From Streptomyces sp. HD (GTDB taxonomy: Bacteria; Actinomycetota; Actinomycetes; Streptomycetales; Streptomycetaceae), in NCBI RefSeq assembly GCF_028369295.1, contig NZ_JAQMYP010000041.1:32269-96268 (forward strand): a stretch of DNA of 64,000 nucleotides, read 5' to 3'. The notes below the pieces were generated by a model that saw nothing but the letters and a program-made list of their open reading frames with translations, was not told where the DNA came from and made no database searches. The translations under genes and the position numbers were made by a program. Of this stretch, positions 17,612 to 25,861 are shown one piece after another. Numbering within the stretch: position 1 is the first letter of the stretch; each line of letters starts with the position of its first letter.

Positions 17612-18840
17612 CCGCCGTACTGCCCGAGAAGGCTTCCGAGACCGTTTCCGCCGACGAAGTCGACGAACGGTCGGCCGCTGACTTCTACGACTTCGAGGCA
17701 CTGCTGCCGCCGCACGAGCGCGAACTGCTGCTGCGGGCCCGATCGTTCATGCGCACCGAGGTCAAGCCGCTGGTCAACGAGTACTGGGCGAAGGGGGAGT
17801 TCCCCCGCGAACTCATCGGCAAGTTCCGCGAGCTGGGACTCGCCGGCGTTCCCTACGAGGGGTACGGCGACCCCCTGCCCGCCGGAAGCAACCTGCTGGT
17901 CGGCATGCTCTCGATGGAGTACACCCGTACCGACGCCTCCAGCGCCACCTTCTTCGGCGTGCACAGCGGCCTGGCGATGTACAGCATCTACCGCGGTGGC
18001 GACCAGGAACAACGGGACCGCTGGCTGCCCTCGATGGCCGCGCTGGACACCATCGGCGCCTTCGCGATGACCGAGCCGCTCGGCGGCTCCGACGTGGCCG
18101 GGGGCATGCGCACCACGGCCCGCTGGGACGGCGAGAACTGGGTGCTCAACGGCGCCAAGCGGTGGATCGGCAACGCCACCTTCGCCGACCTGGTGGTGGT
18201 CTGGGCCCGCGACGAGGCGGACGACAAGGTCAAGGGTTTCGTGGTGGAGAAGGGCACCCCGGGCTTCTCCCCGGTCAAGATCGAGAACAAGATCGCGTTC
18301 AGGATCGTGGAGAACGCCGAGATCACCCTGACCGACGTCAAGGTGCCCGAGGCCAACCGGCTGCAGCGGATCAACTCCTTCCGCGACGTGGCGGAGATCC
18401 TCCGCGCCACCCGCAGCGGCGTCGCCTGGCAGGCCCTCGGCGTGATGATCGGCGCCTACGAGCTGGCGCTGGACTACGCCAAGGAACGCAGGCAGTTCGG
18501 CCGCCCGATCGCACGGTTCCAGATGGTGCAGGACCTGCTGGTCAAGAGCCTCGGCAACATCACCGCCTGCTGGGGCATGCTGGTCCGGCTCGCACAGCTG
18601 CAGGACGCCGGCGTCTTCCGCGACGAGCACTCCTCGCTGGCGAAGGCGTACGTCACCTCGCGGATGCGCGAGGTGGTGGCGTGGTGCCGGGAGATCTTCG
18701 GCGGCAACGGCATCGTGCTCGACTACGACATCGCCCGGTTCTTCGCCGACGCCGAGGCGATCTACTCGTTCGAGGGCACCCGTGAGATGAACACCCTCAT
18801 CGTCGGCAAGGCGGTCACCGGCGAGAGCGCCTTCGTCTGA
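17608..18840 (+). CDS. Acyl-CoA dehydrogenase (glutaryl-CoA/crotonobetainyl-type)
   Basis: FAD-dependent acyl-CoA dehydrogenase of 410 residues. The FAD/substrate signatures are present: AFAMTEPLGGSDVAG, WIGNATFADLVVVWA, and FGRPIARFQMVQDLL. The catalytic base is the Glu in YSFEGTREMN, as in glutaryl-CoA dehydrogenase, and the C-terminal half resembles that subfamily. It should introduce the alpha,beta double bond in the acyl-CoA made by the CoA transferase. No dedicated electron-transfer flavoprotein is encoded nearby. It is the last gene of the operon and is stop-start coupled to the dehydrogenase before it. In the carnitine model it would correspond to CaiA-type gamma-butyrobetainyl-CoA oxidation. 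Confidence 0.9.
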   Translation: MTAVLPEKASETVSADEVDERSAADFYDFEALLPPHERELLLRARSFMRTEVKPLVNEYWAKGEFPRELIGKFRELGLAGVPYEGYGDPLPAGSNLLVGMLSMEYTRTDASSATFFGVHSGLAMYSIYRGGDQEQRDRWLPSMAALDTIGAFAMTEPLGGSDVAGGMRTTARWDGENWVLNGAKRWIGNATFADLVVVWARDEADDKVKGFVVEKGTPGFSPVKIENKIAFRIVENAEITLTDVKVPEANRLQRINSFRDVAEILRATRSGVAWQALGVMIGAYELALDYAKERRQFGRPIARFQMVQDLLVKSLGNITACWGMLVRLAQLQDAGVFRDEHSSLAKAYVTSRMREVVAWCREIFGGNGIVLDYDIARFFADAEAIYSFEGTREMNTLIVGKAVTGESAFV

Positions 18841-18853
18841 GCCGCGCTCCCCA

Positions 18854-18928
18854 CGACCAGGCTCCAAACGACCAGGCCCCAAACGACCAGGCCCCAAACG
18901 ACCAGGCCCCACAAGACCAGGTTGCCCA
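18854..18928. repeat. 15-bp tandem repeat, about five copies
   Basis: The unit CGACCAGGCCCCAAA repeats at 18854, 18869, 18884 and 18899, with a degenerate fifth copy at 18914. The first copy has one change (GGCTCC) and the middle two are identical. It begins 13 bases after the operon's final stop and lies in the 325-base gap before the acyl-CoA synthetase. No other feature is apparent in that gap apart from the GAGGAG ribosome site at 19155. Confidence 0.85.
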
Positions 18929-19165
18929 CGGCCCCGCGCCGACTCCGAGTGAAACGTGCCTCGGGGTCGGCGCGGACCGGCGTCGGCGTGTCGCCGCGGG
19001 TTCGTGCGCCGCGCACAACTCCGGCCGTGAGCCTCGTCGTCCGCGCCCATGGGCCGCGAGCCCCGCCGATTCGTACCGTCTCTCCTCATGCACCGGACAT
19101 CCCTCCCGCGGCGGGACGGGAGCCCCGTGCGCCCGACGTCCGTCGACGTACCACGAGGAGCCGAC

Positions 19166-20623
19166 ATGCACATCGCGGAACTGCCAGATCTGCGGGCCCG
19201 ACGGGACGCGGACGGTCCCTGCACGGCCGACGAGACGTCAGTCCTGGACAACGCGGCGTTCGCCCGCCGGGTCCGCCGAGCCGCAGCGGCCCTGCGGGCG
19301 CGGGGAGTAGGGCGCGGGGACGTGGTGGCACTGCTGCTGCCCAACACGGTGGACTTCGTCGTCGCGCTCTTCGCCGCCTGGCGCCTCGGCGCGGCGGTGA
19401 CCCCGGTCAACCCGGCGCTCACCGAGGACGAGGTGCGCCACCAGCTCGGAGACGCGGGTGCCACGGTGGTCGTCACCGCCGAGCCCTCGCCCCTCGCCGG
19501 GACGCTCACGGTGGCCGAACTGGACGCCGCGGCCGAGGACACGGCCGTACCGGAGACGGACCCGGACGCGCTCGCCCTGCTGATCTACACCAGCGGCAGC
19601 ACCGGGCGCCCCAAGGGCGTCATGCTCGACCACGCCAACGTCGCCGCCATGGCGGGCATGATGATCGAGGCCGGCCGGCTCTCCGAGGCCGACCACAGCC
19701 TGCTGATCCTTCCGCTCTTCCACGTCAACGGGATCGTGGTCGGTGTGCTGTCCCCGCTGCTGGCCGGCGGGCGGGTGACGGTGGCCGGACGGTTCCGGGC
19801 CGAGGCTTTCTTCGACCTGGTCGCCGCCGCGCGTCCCACCTGCTTCTCCGCCGTCCCGGCGATCTACTCGATGCTCACCGAACTGCCGGACCACCTACGG
19901 CCGGACACCTCGTCGGTGCGGTTCGCCGCCTGCGGGGCGGCCCCGATGCCGCCCGCACTCATCGAGCGGTTCGAGCGCCGCTACGGCATCCCGATCCTGG
20001 AGGGCTACGGCCTCTCCGAGGGCACCTGCGCCTCCACCACCAACCCGCTGGACGGCCCGCGCAAGCCCGGCACGGTCGGACGGCCGCTGCCAGGCCAGCG
20101 GGTCGCCGTCATGGACGCGCAGGGGCGGCTCCTCCCGGCGGGGGAGAGCGGCGAGGTCGTCGTCCGCGGGCCCAACGTGATGCGCGGCTACCTGGGCCGC
20201 CCGGAGGAGACCGCCCGCGCCGTGGTCGACGGCTGGCTGCACACCGGCGATGTCGGCCGCTTCGACGAGGACGGCTATCTGGTGCTGGTCGACCGCATCA
20301 AGGACATGATCATCCGAGGGGGCGAGAACATCTCCCCCCAGGAGATCGAGACCGTCCTCGGCGACCACCCCGATGTGCTCGAAGCCGCCGTGGTGGGCGC
20401 CGCCGACCCGCGGCTCGGCGAAGTACCGGTGGCGTTCGTCGCGCTGCGTCCGGGCGCGGCAACCGACGCGGGCGAACTGCTCGACCACTGCCGGGCCCGG
20501 CTGGCCAGGTTCAAGGTGCCCACCGAGATCACCCTCGTCGACCGGCTGCCCAGGAATCCCGTCGGCAAGACGGACAAGCCCGCGCTGCGGGCCAGGACCA
20601 CCGCCGTCACCGTCGCCGGCTGA
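19166..20623 (+). CDS. AMP-dependent acyl-CoA synthetase
   Basis: ANL-superfamily ligase, 485 residues. It activates a carboxylic acid to acyl-AMP and then acyl-CoA. The phosphate-binding loop YTSGSTGRPKG, the motif YGLSEGTCAS, the hinge region HTGDVGRFDEDGY and the C-terminal catalytic Lys in RNPVGKTDK are all present. ATG 19166 has GAGGAG five bases ahead; the longer in-frame extension back to 19049 is not conserved in character. It starts a second unit of four genes with a 21-base gap and then two overlaps. The acid could be a fatty or aromatic acid; the sequence alone does not settle it. Confidence 0.88.
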   Translation: MHIAELPDLRARRDADGPCTADETSVLDNAAFARRVRRAAAALRARGVGRGDVVALLLPNTVDFVVALFAAWRLGAAVTPVNPALTEDEVRHQLGDAGATVVVTAEPSPLAGTLTVAELDAAAEDTAVPETDPDALALLIYTSGSTGRPKGVMLDHANVAAMAGMMIEAGRLSEADHSLLILPLFHVNGIVVGVLSPLLAGGRVTVAGRFRAEAFFDLVAAARPTCFSAVPAIYSMLTELPDHLRPDTSSVRFAACGAAPMPPALIERFERRYGIPILEGYGLSEGTCASTTNPLDGPRKPGTVGRPLPGQRVAVMDAQGRLLPAGESGEVVVRGPNVMRGYLGRPEETARAVVDGWLHTGDVGRFDEDGYLVLVDRIKDMIIRGGENISPQEIETVLGDHPDVLEAAVVGAADPRLGEVPVAFVALRPGAATDAGELLDHCRARLARFKVPTEITLVDRLPRNPVGKTDKPALRARTTAVTVAG

Positions 20624-20644
20624 CCAGGGGACGGGAGAGCGGTC

Positions 20645-22405
20645 ATGGGATTCCTCGCACCGAACACGGCGGACGTCGACCTGCAGCAGTGGCGAAGCCG
20701 CCCCTACCAGCAACGCATCAGGCCGCTGGCCGAACACTGGACCCTGCACGGCTTCGGCACCCCCGGCATCGTGCACCTGCTGTACCTGGTGAAGATCACC
20801 GCGTACGCGCTCGGCGGCATCGCGGTCGTCTCCGCGACCCCCGGCGTGGGCGGCATCGCGGACTTCGGTTCCTGGTGGGCAGAGCCGATCGTCTATCAGA
20901 AACTCGTCATCTGGACACTGCTGTGGGAGGTCCTGGGCCTCGGCTGCGGCTCAGGCCCGCTCAGCTCGCACTTCCTGCCGCCGGTGGGCGCCTTTCTGCA
21001 CTGGCTGCGCCCCGGCACGGTACGGTTGCCCCCCTGGCCCGGCCGGATTCCGTTCACCGCGGGAACCCGACGCACGGTGGCCGATGTGGTCCTGTACGCG
21101 GCGCTGCTGATGGCGGCCGTGTGGCTGCTGTGCTCACCGGGCGAGCCGGCCGGGTCGGGTGACCCGGGCGCGTCCGGCGTGCTGGCTCCGTGGCGCATCG
21201 CCGTCGTCGCCGCACTGCTCGCGCTGCTCGGACTGCGCGACAAGACCGTCTTCCTCGCCGCCCGCGCCGAGCACTACGGTCTGACGCTCGTGGTCTTCCT
21301 CTTCCCGGTGAGCGACATGACCGCCGCGCTGAAACTGGTGATGCTCGCCCTGTGGTGGGGCGCCGCCTCCTCCAAGCTCAACCGGCACTTCCCCTTCGTG
21401 GTGGCGGTGATGATCAGCAACAGCCCGCTGCGTCCGGCCTGGTTCAAACGCCGGCTGTACCGCCACTGCCCCGACGATCTCCGGCCGTCCGCTTTCGCCG
21501 CCGCGGCCGCGCACGGCGGCACGGTCATCGAGTACGTGGTGCCGCTGGTCCTGGTGCTCTCGCACGGCGGGCCCGTCACCACCATCGCTCTGGCCGTGAT
21601 GGTCGTCTTCCATCTGCACATCATGTCGACCTTCCCGATGGGCGTACCGCTGGAGTGGAACGTCTTCTTCATCTACTCGGCGCTCGTCCTCTTCGGCCAC
21701 GACGCGGGTGTCGGCGCCTTCGCCCTGCACTCCCCAGTGCTCGCCGCGGTGCTGGTGTCGAGCCTGGCCGTGGTCCCACTGCTCGGGCACGTCCGCCCCG
21801 ACCTGGTGTCCTTCCTCCCCTCGATGCGCTACTACGCCGGTAACTGGGCCACCAGCCTGTGGTGCTTCCGCAAGGGCACCGAGCGCCGGCTGGGCGAGCA
21901 CGTGGTGAAGGCGTCCGCGCTGCCCGTGGACCAGCTCACCCGCCTGTACGGAGCCGACGCCGCCGAGCTGGTGCTGCACCAGGGGCTGGCCTGGCGGGCG
22001 ATGCACAGCCACGGCCGCGCGCTGGCCGGGCTGCTGCCGCGGGCCGTGGACGACGTGGAGTCCTACGATGTGCGGGACGGCGAGACCGTGGCGGGAGCGG
22101 TCCTCGGCTGGAACTTCGGTGACGGCCATCTGCACAACGAGCAGCTGGTGGCCGCCGTGCAGCAGCGGTGCGATTTCGCGCCGGGCGACCTGCGCGTCGT
22201 CGTACTGGAGTCCCAGCCGACCCACCGGCAGCGCCAGCACTACCGCATCGTGGACGCGGCGAGCGGCCTGATCGAGGAGGGACATGTGAACGTGGGGGAG
22301 ATGGTGACCCGGCAGCCCTGGCTCGACGACGAGTCGCCCGCGATTCCCGTCGAGCCCGTCGCGCGCCCGCGACCGGTGACCGAGGCGGCGGCGGCACATG
22401 AGTGA
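20645..22405 (+). CDS. DUF3556 polytopic membrane protein
   Basis: Actinobacterial DUF3556 protein, 586 residues, function unknown. The N-terminal 400 residues hold about 8 to 10 hydrophobic helices with short polar loops, including the family-typical start (FLAPNTADVDLQQW) and a motif HLHIMSTFPMGVPLEWN that puts two His near a membrane face. The last 180 residues are soluble, probably cytoplasmic, ending in an acidic/Pro-rich tail. It lies 21 bases after an acyl-CoA synthetase and overlaps an FAD oxidoreductase by eight bases, so it probably works on the same hydrophobic substrate, for example a membrane-embedded lipid. That role is inference. Confidence 0.8.
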   Translation: MGFLAPNTADVDLQQWRSRPYQQRIRPLAEHWTLHGFGTPGIVHLLYLVKITAYALGGIAVVSATPGVGGIADFGSWWAEPIVYQKLVIWTLLWEVLGLGCGSGPLSSHFLPPVGAFLHWLRPGTVRLPPWPGRIPFTAGTRRTVADVVLYAALLMAAVWLLCSPGEPAGSGDPGASGVLAPWRIAVVAALLALLGLRDKTVFLAARAEHYGLTLVVFLFPVSDMTAALKLVMLALWWGAASSKLNRHFPFVVAVMISNSPLRPAWFKRRLYRHCPDDLRPSAFAAAAAHGGTVIEYVVPLVLVLSHGGPVTTIALAVMVVFHLHIMSTFPMGVPLEWNVFFIYSALVLFGHDAGVGAFALHSPVLAAVLVSSLAVVPLLGHVRPDLVSFLPSMRYYAGNWATSLWCFRKGTERRLGEHVVKASALPVDQLTRLYGADAAELVLHQGLAWRAMHSHGRALAGLLPRAVDDVESYDVRDGETVAGAVLGWNFGDGHLHNEQLVAAVQQRCDFAPGDLRVVVLESQPTHRQRQHYRIVDAASGLIEEGHVNVGEMVTRQPWLDDESPAIPVEPVARPRPVTEAAAAHE

Positions 22406-23813
22406 CGCGATCGTGGTGGGGGCAGGACCGAACGGGCTGGCCGCCGCCGTCGCCCTGGCCCAGCGGGGGCTGAAGGTGACCGTCCTGGAGGCCGCTGACG
22501 AGATCGGCGGCGGCACCCGCAGCAGCGAACTGACGCTCCCCGGCCTCCTGCACGACCACTGCTCGGCGGTCCACCCGCTGGGCGTCGGCTCGCCGTTCCT
22601 GCGCACCCTCGACCTGGAGCGGTACGGCGTCGACTGGGCGTGGCCCGAGGTCGATCTGGCCCACCCGCTGGACGGCGGGCGGGCCGGGGTGCTGCTCCGC
22701 TCCATGGAGCGGACCGTGCGCGGGCTCGGTGTGGACGGTCCCGCCTGGGAGCGGCTGTTCGCCCCGCTGGCCGACGACTTCGATGCGCTGACCGAGGACG
22801 TGCTGCGCCCGGTGCCGCATCTGCCCGCCCACCCGGTGGCGCTGGCCAGGTTCGGACTCAGGGCACTCCAGCCCGCCACGGCGGTGGCCCGCCGCTGGCG
22901 CACCGAGGAGGCCCGGGCGCTGTTCGCGGGAGCGGCGGCCCATCTGATGTATGCGCTGACCGGCCCGGCCGGTTCCGCGGTCGGGCTGATGCTCGTGGGC
23001 GCCGCCCACCGCTTCGGCTGGCCGGTCGCCCGTGGCGGGTCGCGGACCATCACCGATGCGCTGGCCGCACTGCTCGGCCGGCTCGGCGGGACCATCGAGA
23101 CGGGGGTGCGAGTGGACTCCCTGGCCGAACTGGCCCCCGCCCGGATCGTCATGCTCGACACCACGCCCTCAGCCGCGGCACGCATCTGCGGCGTCCGGCT
23201 GCCCGGCCGGGTGCGCCGGGCCTACCGCGGCTGGCGGCACGGTCCGGCGGCATTCAAGGTCGACCTCGCCGTCCAGGACGGTATCCCCTGGACCCATGAG
23301 GCATGCCGCCGCGCGGGCACCGTGCACCTGGGCGGCACCCTGGAGGAGGTCGTCCGTACGGAGGCGCAGATCACCGCCGGGCGGATGCCCGAGCGCCCGT
23401 TCGTCCTGGTCGGCCAGCAGTACCTCGCCGACCCCGGCCGCTCCCGCGGCGACCTCCACCCCGTGTGGGCGTACGCTCATGTCCCGCACGGCCACCCCGG
23501 TGACGCCACCGAGGCGGTGCTGCGCCAGATCGAGCGGTTCGCGCCGGGGGCCCGGGAGCGGATCGTGGGGCTCGCGACGCGCTCGGCCCCAGAACTGGCC
23601 CGGTACAACGCGAACTTCGTCGGTGGCGACATCGTCGCCGGCGCCAACACCGCACGGCAGGTCGCGCTGCGTCCGCGGACGTCCCTCGACCCCTACAGCA
23701 CCGGCATCCCCGGCGTGTACCTGTGCTCGGCGGCCACCCCACCCGGTGCCGGGGTCCACGGCATGTGCGGTGCGAACGCCGCCCGCTCCGCACTGCGGTA
23801 CCTGGACCGGTGA
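22398..23813 (+). CDS. FAD-dependent oxidoreductase, phytoene desaturase-like
   Basis: 471-residue flavoprotein of the amine oxidase/phytoene desaturase superfamily. The dinucleotide motif VVGAGPNGLAAAVALAQRG opens the protein, followed by EAADEIGGGTRS. The C-terminal FAD-binding segment is PGVYLCSAATPPGAGVHGMCG. Relatives include carotenoid and polyprenoid desaturases and many uncharacterised actinobacterial enzymes, so the reaction is probably desaturation or oxidation of a lipid-like molecule. It overlaps the DUF3556 gene by eight bases and the PucR gene by four, so all four genes should be expressed together. No phytoene synthase or other carotenoid gene is nearby, which argues against carotenoid synthesis. 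Confidence 0.85.
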   Translation: MSDAIVVGAGPNGLAAAVALAQRGLKVTVLEAADEIGGGTRSSELTLPGLLHDHCSAVHPLGVGSPFLRTLDLERYGVDWAWPEVDLAHPLDGGRAGVLLRSMERTVRGLGVDGPAWERLFAPLADDFDALTEDVLRPVPHLPAHPVALARFGLRALQPATAVARRWRTEEARALFAGAAAHLMYALTGPAGSAVGLMLVGAAHRFGWPVARGGSRTITDALAALLGRLGGTIETGVRVDSLAELAPARIVMLDTTPSAAARICGVRLPGRVRRAYRGWRHGPAAFKVDLAVQDGIPWTHEACRRAGTVHLGGTLEEVVRTEAQITAGRMPERPFVLVGQQYLADPGRSRGDLHPVWAYAHVPHGHPGDATEAVLRQIERFAPGARERIVGLATRSAPELARYNANFVGGDIVAGANTARQVALRPRTSLDPYSTGIPGVYLCSAATPPGAGVHGMCGANAARSALRYLDR

Positions 23814-25084
23814 ACGCTCCCGTGCAGCGGCCGGAGGAGGCACCGGATCCGGTCGTTCTGGCGGCCCAGGTGATCCAGGCCAACCGGGACGACGTCATCG
23901 CCCGGCTGGTCGCCACCACCGAGGCGGAGATCGCCCAGCTGGAACACGACGAACCGCTGCACGGGCTCCTGGAAGCCAGCATCACCGAGAACATCGTCAC
24001 CGCCCTGCACGTCATCATCAACCGCATCGACCCGCAGACCGTGGACGCGCCGGCCTCGGCCGTCTCCTACGCCCGCAGGCTCGCCCAGCGCGACGTTCCG
24101 CTCTCAGCCCTGCTGCGCGCCTACCGGCTCGGCCATGCGCAGAGCCTGGACCTGGTCCTCGGCGAGGCGGTCCGACTGGGGCTGCCGGACCCGGCCGGCA
24201 CCGTCATCGCGCTGGTCAGCCTCAGCTCCGCCTATGTGGACCGGGTCTGCGACCAGATCGGCCGTGTCTACGAGGAGGAGCGCGAACGCTGGGTGGGCAC
24301 CCGCGGCATGCTGCGCCAGTACTGGGTGGGACAGCTCCTCGACAACCCCCGCGTCGATCTGCGGCAGGCGGAGGCCGCCCTCGACCACCGGTTGACCGGC
24401 CACCATCTGGCCGTCGAGGCCTGGCTCCACGGAACTGCGGCGCCCCTTGTCGGCGGCCCCGACCCCACCGTCGTCTTCGACCGGCTGGCTTCGCTGCTGT
24501 CCACCGTCCTGCGTGCCCATGGACGCCCCCTGCTGGTCCACACCGACGAGGCCGACGCCCGGATCTGGCTGACCGTCAGGCCCGACTGCCCGGTGGACCC
24601 CGACACCATCGCCACTGAACTGGCCGACGCCGCGCTACCGGTGCGCGTCGCCCTCGGCATCGTCCGCCCGGGCCTCGACGGCTTCCGCCGCAGCACCCGC
24701 GCCGCTGCCCGCGCCAAGGCCCTCGTGCTCTCCGCGGGGGCCGCCGCCCCCATGGTGGTGGCCTTCACCAGCGTCGCCCCCGTCGCTCTGCTGGTCGACG
24801 AACCCCGCGAACTGGCCGACTTCGTCTTCGACACCCTCGGCGAGCTCGCCGTGGACGACAGTCGCCGCGAACTCCTCCGCGAGACGCTTCGCGTCTTCCT
24901 TGCCACCCATCGCAGCTACTCCGCCACCGCGGACCAGCTGATGGTGCACCGCAACACCGTCCACTACCGCGTCCAGCGCGCCGTCGACCACTACCACCTC
25001 GACCTCGACGCCAACGCCTTCGACCTCCACTTCGCCCTCATGATCTGCCGCTGGCACGGGTCGAAGGTCCTGCGCCGCGAGTGA
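23810..25084 (+). CDS. PucR-family transcriptional regulator
   Basis: 424-residue regulator with a C-terminal HTH of the PucR/CdaR type: RRELLRETLRVFLATHRSYS, then ADQLMVHRNTVHYRVQRA. The N-terminal half is an all-helical sensor-like region common to Streptomyces PucR proteins, followed by a GGDEF-like linker. Start GTG 23810 overlaps the stop of the FAD oxidoreductase (GTGA), so it is cotranscribed and may regulate its own operon. PucR relatives sense purines, acids or CoA-pathway intermediates; which one applies here is unknown. Confidence 0.82.
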   Translation: MNAPVQRPEEAPDPVVLAAQVIQANRDDVIARLVATTEAEIAQLEHDEPLHGLLEASITENIVTALHVIINRIDPQTVDAPASAVSYARRLAQRDVPLSALLRAYRLGHAQSLDLVLGEAVRLGLPDPAGTVIALVSLSSAYVDRVCDQIGRVYEEERERWVGTRGMLRQYWVGQLLDNPRVDLRQAEAALDHRLTGHHLAVEAWLHGTAAPLVGGPDPTVVFDRLASLLSTVLRAHGRPLLVHTDEADARIWLTVRPDCPVDPDTIATELADAALPVRVALGIVRPGLDGFRRSTRAAARAKALVLSAGAAAPMVVAFTSVAPVALLVDEPRELADFVFDTLGELAVDDSRRELLRETLRVFLATHRSYSATADQLMVHRNTVHYRVQRAVDHYHLDLDANAFDLHFALMICRWHGSKVLRRE

Positions 25085-25157
25085 GGATGACGGGTATACG
25101 TCGCCGGGGGTGCGGGCCGTCCCAGGGTGAGCCGCGTCGCATCGGAGCGGGCGAGGT

Positions 25158-25181
25158 TGCTATGCAACGAGTTGCATAGCA
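25158..25181. promoter_or_regulatory. Perfect palindromic operator before the PadR gene
   Basis: Arms of 11 bp, TGCTATGCAAC (25158-25168) and GTTGCATAGCA (25171-25181), separated by GA, end 11 bases before the PadR start. PadR repressors typically bind dyads containing ATGCA/TGCAT-like halves and control themselves and a neighbour, so this is the probable autoregulatory site and may also govern the acyl-CoA dehydrogenase downstream. Confidence 0.8.
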
Positions 25182-25192
25182 GGATCGGCGTC

Positions 25193-25765
25193 ATGGCGCT
25201 CGAACACGCGATCTTGGTGTCGCTCCTGGAGCAGCCGGGATCCGGCTATGAGCTGGCCCGGCGTTTCGAGCGGTCCATCGGCTACTTCTGGACCGCGACC
25301 CACCAACAGATCTATCGCGTGCTCAAGCGCATGGAGAACGACGGCTGGGTCGACGTCAGGGATGTCCCGCAGCAGGGACGGCCGGACAAGAAGGAGTACA
25401 GCGTCGCCGACCTCGGCCGGGCCGCGCTGTCCTCCTGGCTGCATGATCCGATCGAGCCGGAGAGCGTCCGCCACGACCTGGCCGTGAAGATCCGGGGTGC
25501 CGCCTTCGACGACCCGGCTGCCCTGATCCGGGAGGTGGAGCGGCACCGGCAGGCGCACCGGGACCGGTTGGCGCACTATCTCGCAGGAGAGGCACGAGAC
25601 TTCACGGGGGCCGAGGCGAGCGCGGCCGGTTCCGGGGCGCCGCCCGATGCGGAGCGGGAGCTCCAGCACGCCGTACTGCGCGGCGGGATCGCGTACGAGC
25701 GGATGATGATCGACTGGCTGGACGACGTGCTTGCCACGCTGGCCCGGTTCGGTCCGGCCGGCTGA
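25193..25765 (+). CDS. PadR-family transcriptional repressor
   Basis: 190-residue PadR regulator. The N-terminal winged helix is typical (LEHAILVSLLEQPGSGYELA, then TATHQQIYRVLKRMENDGW), and the second half forms the helical dimerisation domain of the VirR/Vir-C type. ATG 25193 gives the standard family N-terminus; the in-frame extension to 25127 runs through the operator palindrome and is rejected. It lies 96 bases upstream of an acyl-CoA dehydrogenase on the same strand, its likely target together with itself. Confidence 0.9.
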   Translation: MALEHAILVSLLEQPGSGYELARRFERSIGYFWTATHQQIYRVLKRMENDGWVDVRDVPQQGRPDKKEYSVADLGRAALSSWLHDPIEPESVRHDLAVKIRGAAFDDPAALIREVERHRQAHRDRLAHYLAGEARDFTGAEASAAGSGAPPDAERELQHAVLRGGIAYERMMIDWLDDVLATLARFGPAG

Positions 25766-25861
25766 TCACCACCGCATCCTCCGCCGCCCCTCCCGATCCG
25801 ACCGGTCCAGCCGTCGGAACTCCCGATTCCCACCCTCCATCAGCCGAAAGGCATCCTCATC

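Noticed and set aside
18854..18928. Tandem repeat as a CRISPR array
   Set aside because: The units are contiguous 15-mers with no spacers and no cas genes nearby.
17515..19542. A 675-residue minus-strand frame opposite the acyl-CoA dehydrogenase
   Set aside because: Composition is random-like and it covers well-supported genes; no ribosome site at a plausible start.
22398..23813. Carotenoid biosynthesis based on the phytoene desaturase-like enzyme
   Set aside because: No phytoene synthase, cyclase or prenyl transferase in the neighbourhood; the ligase and DUF3556 context points elsewhere.
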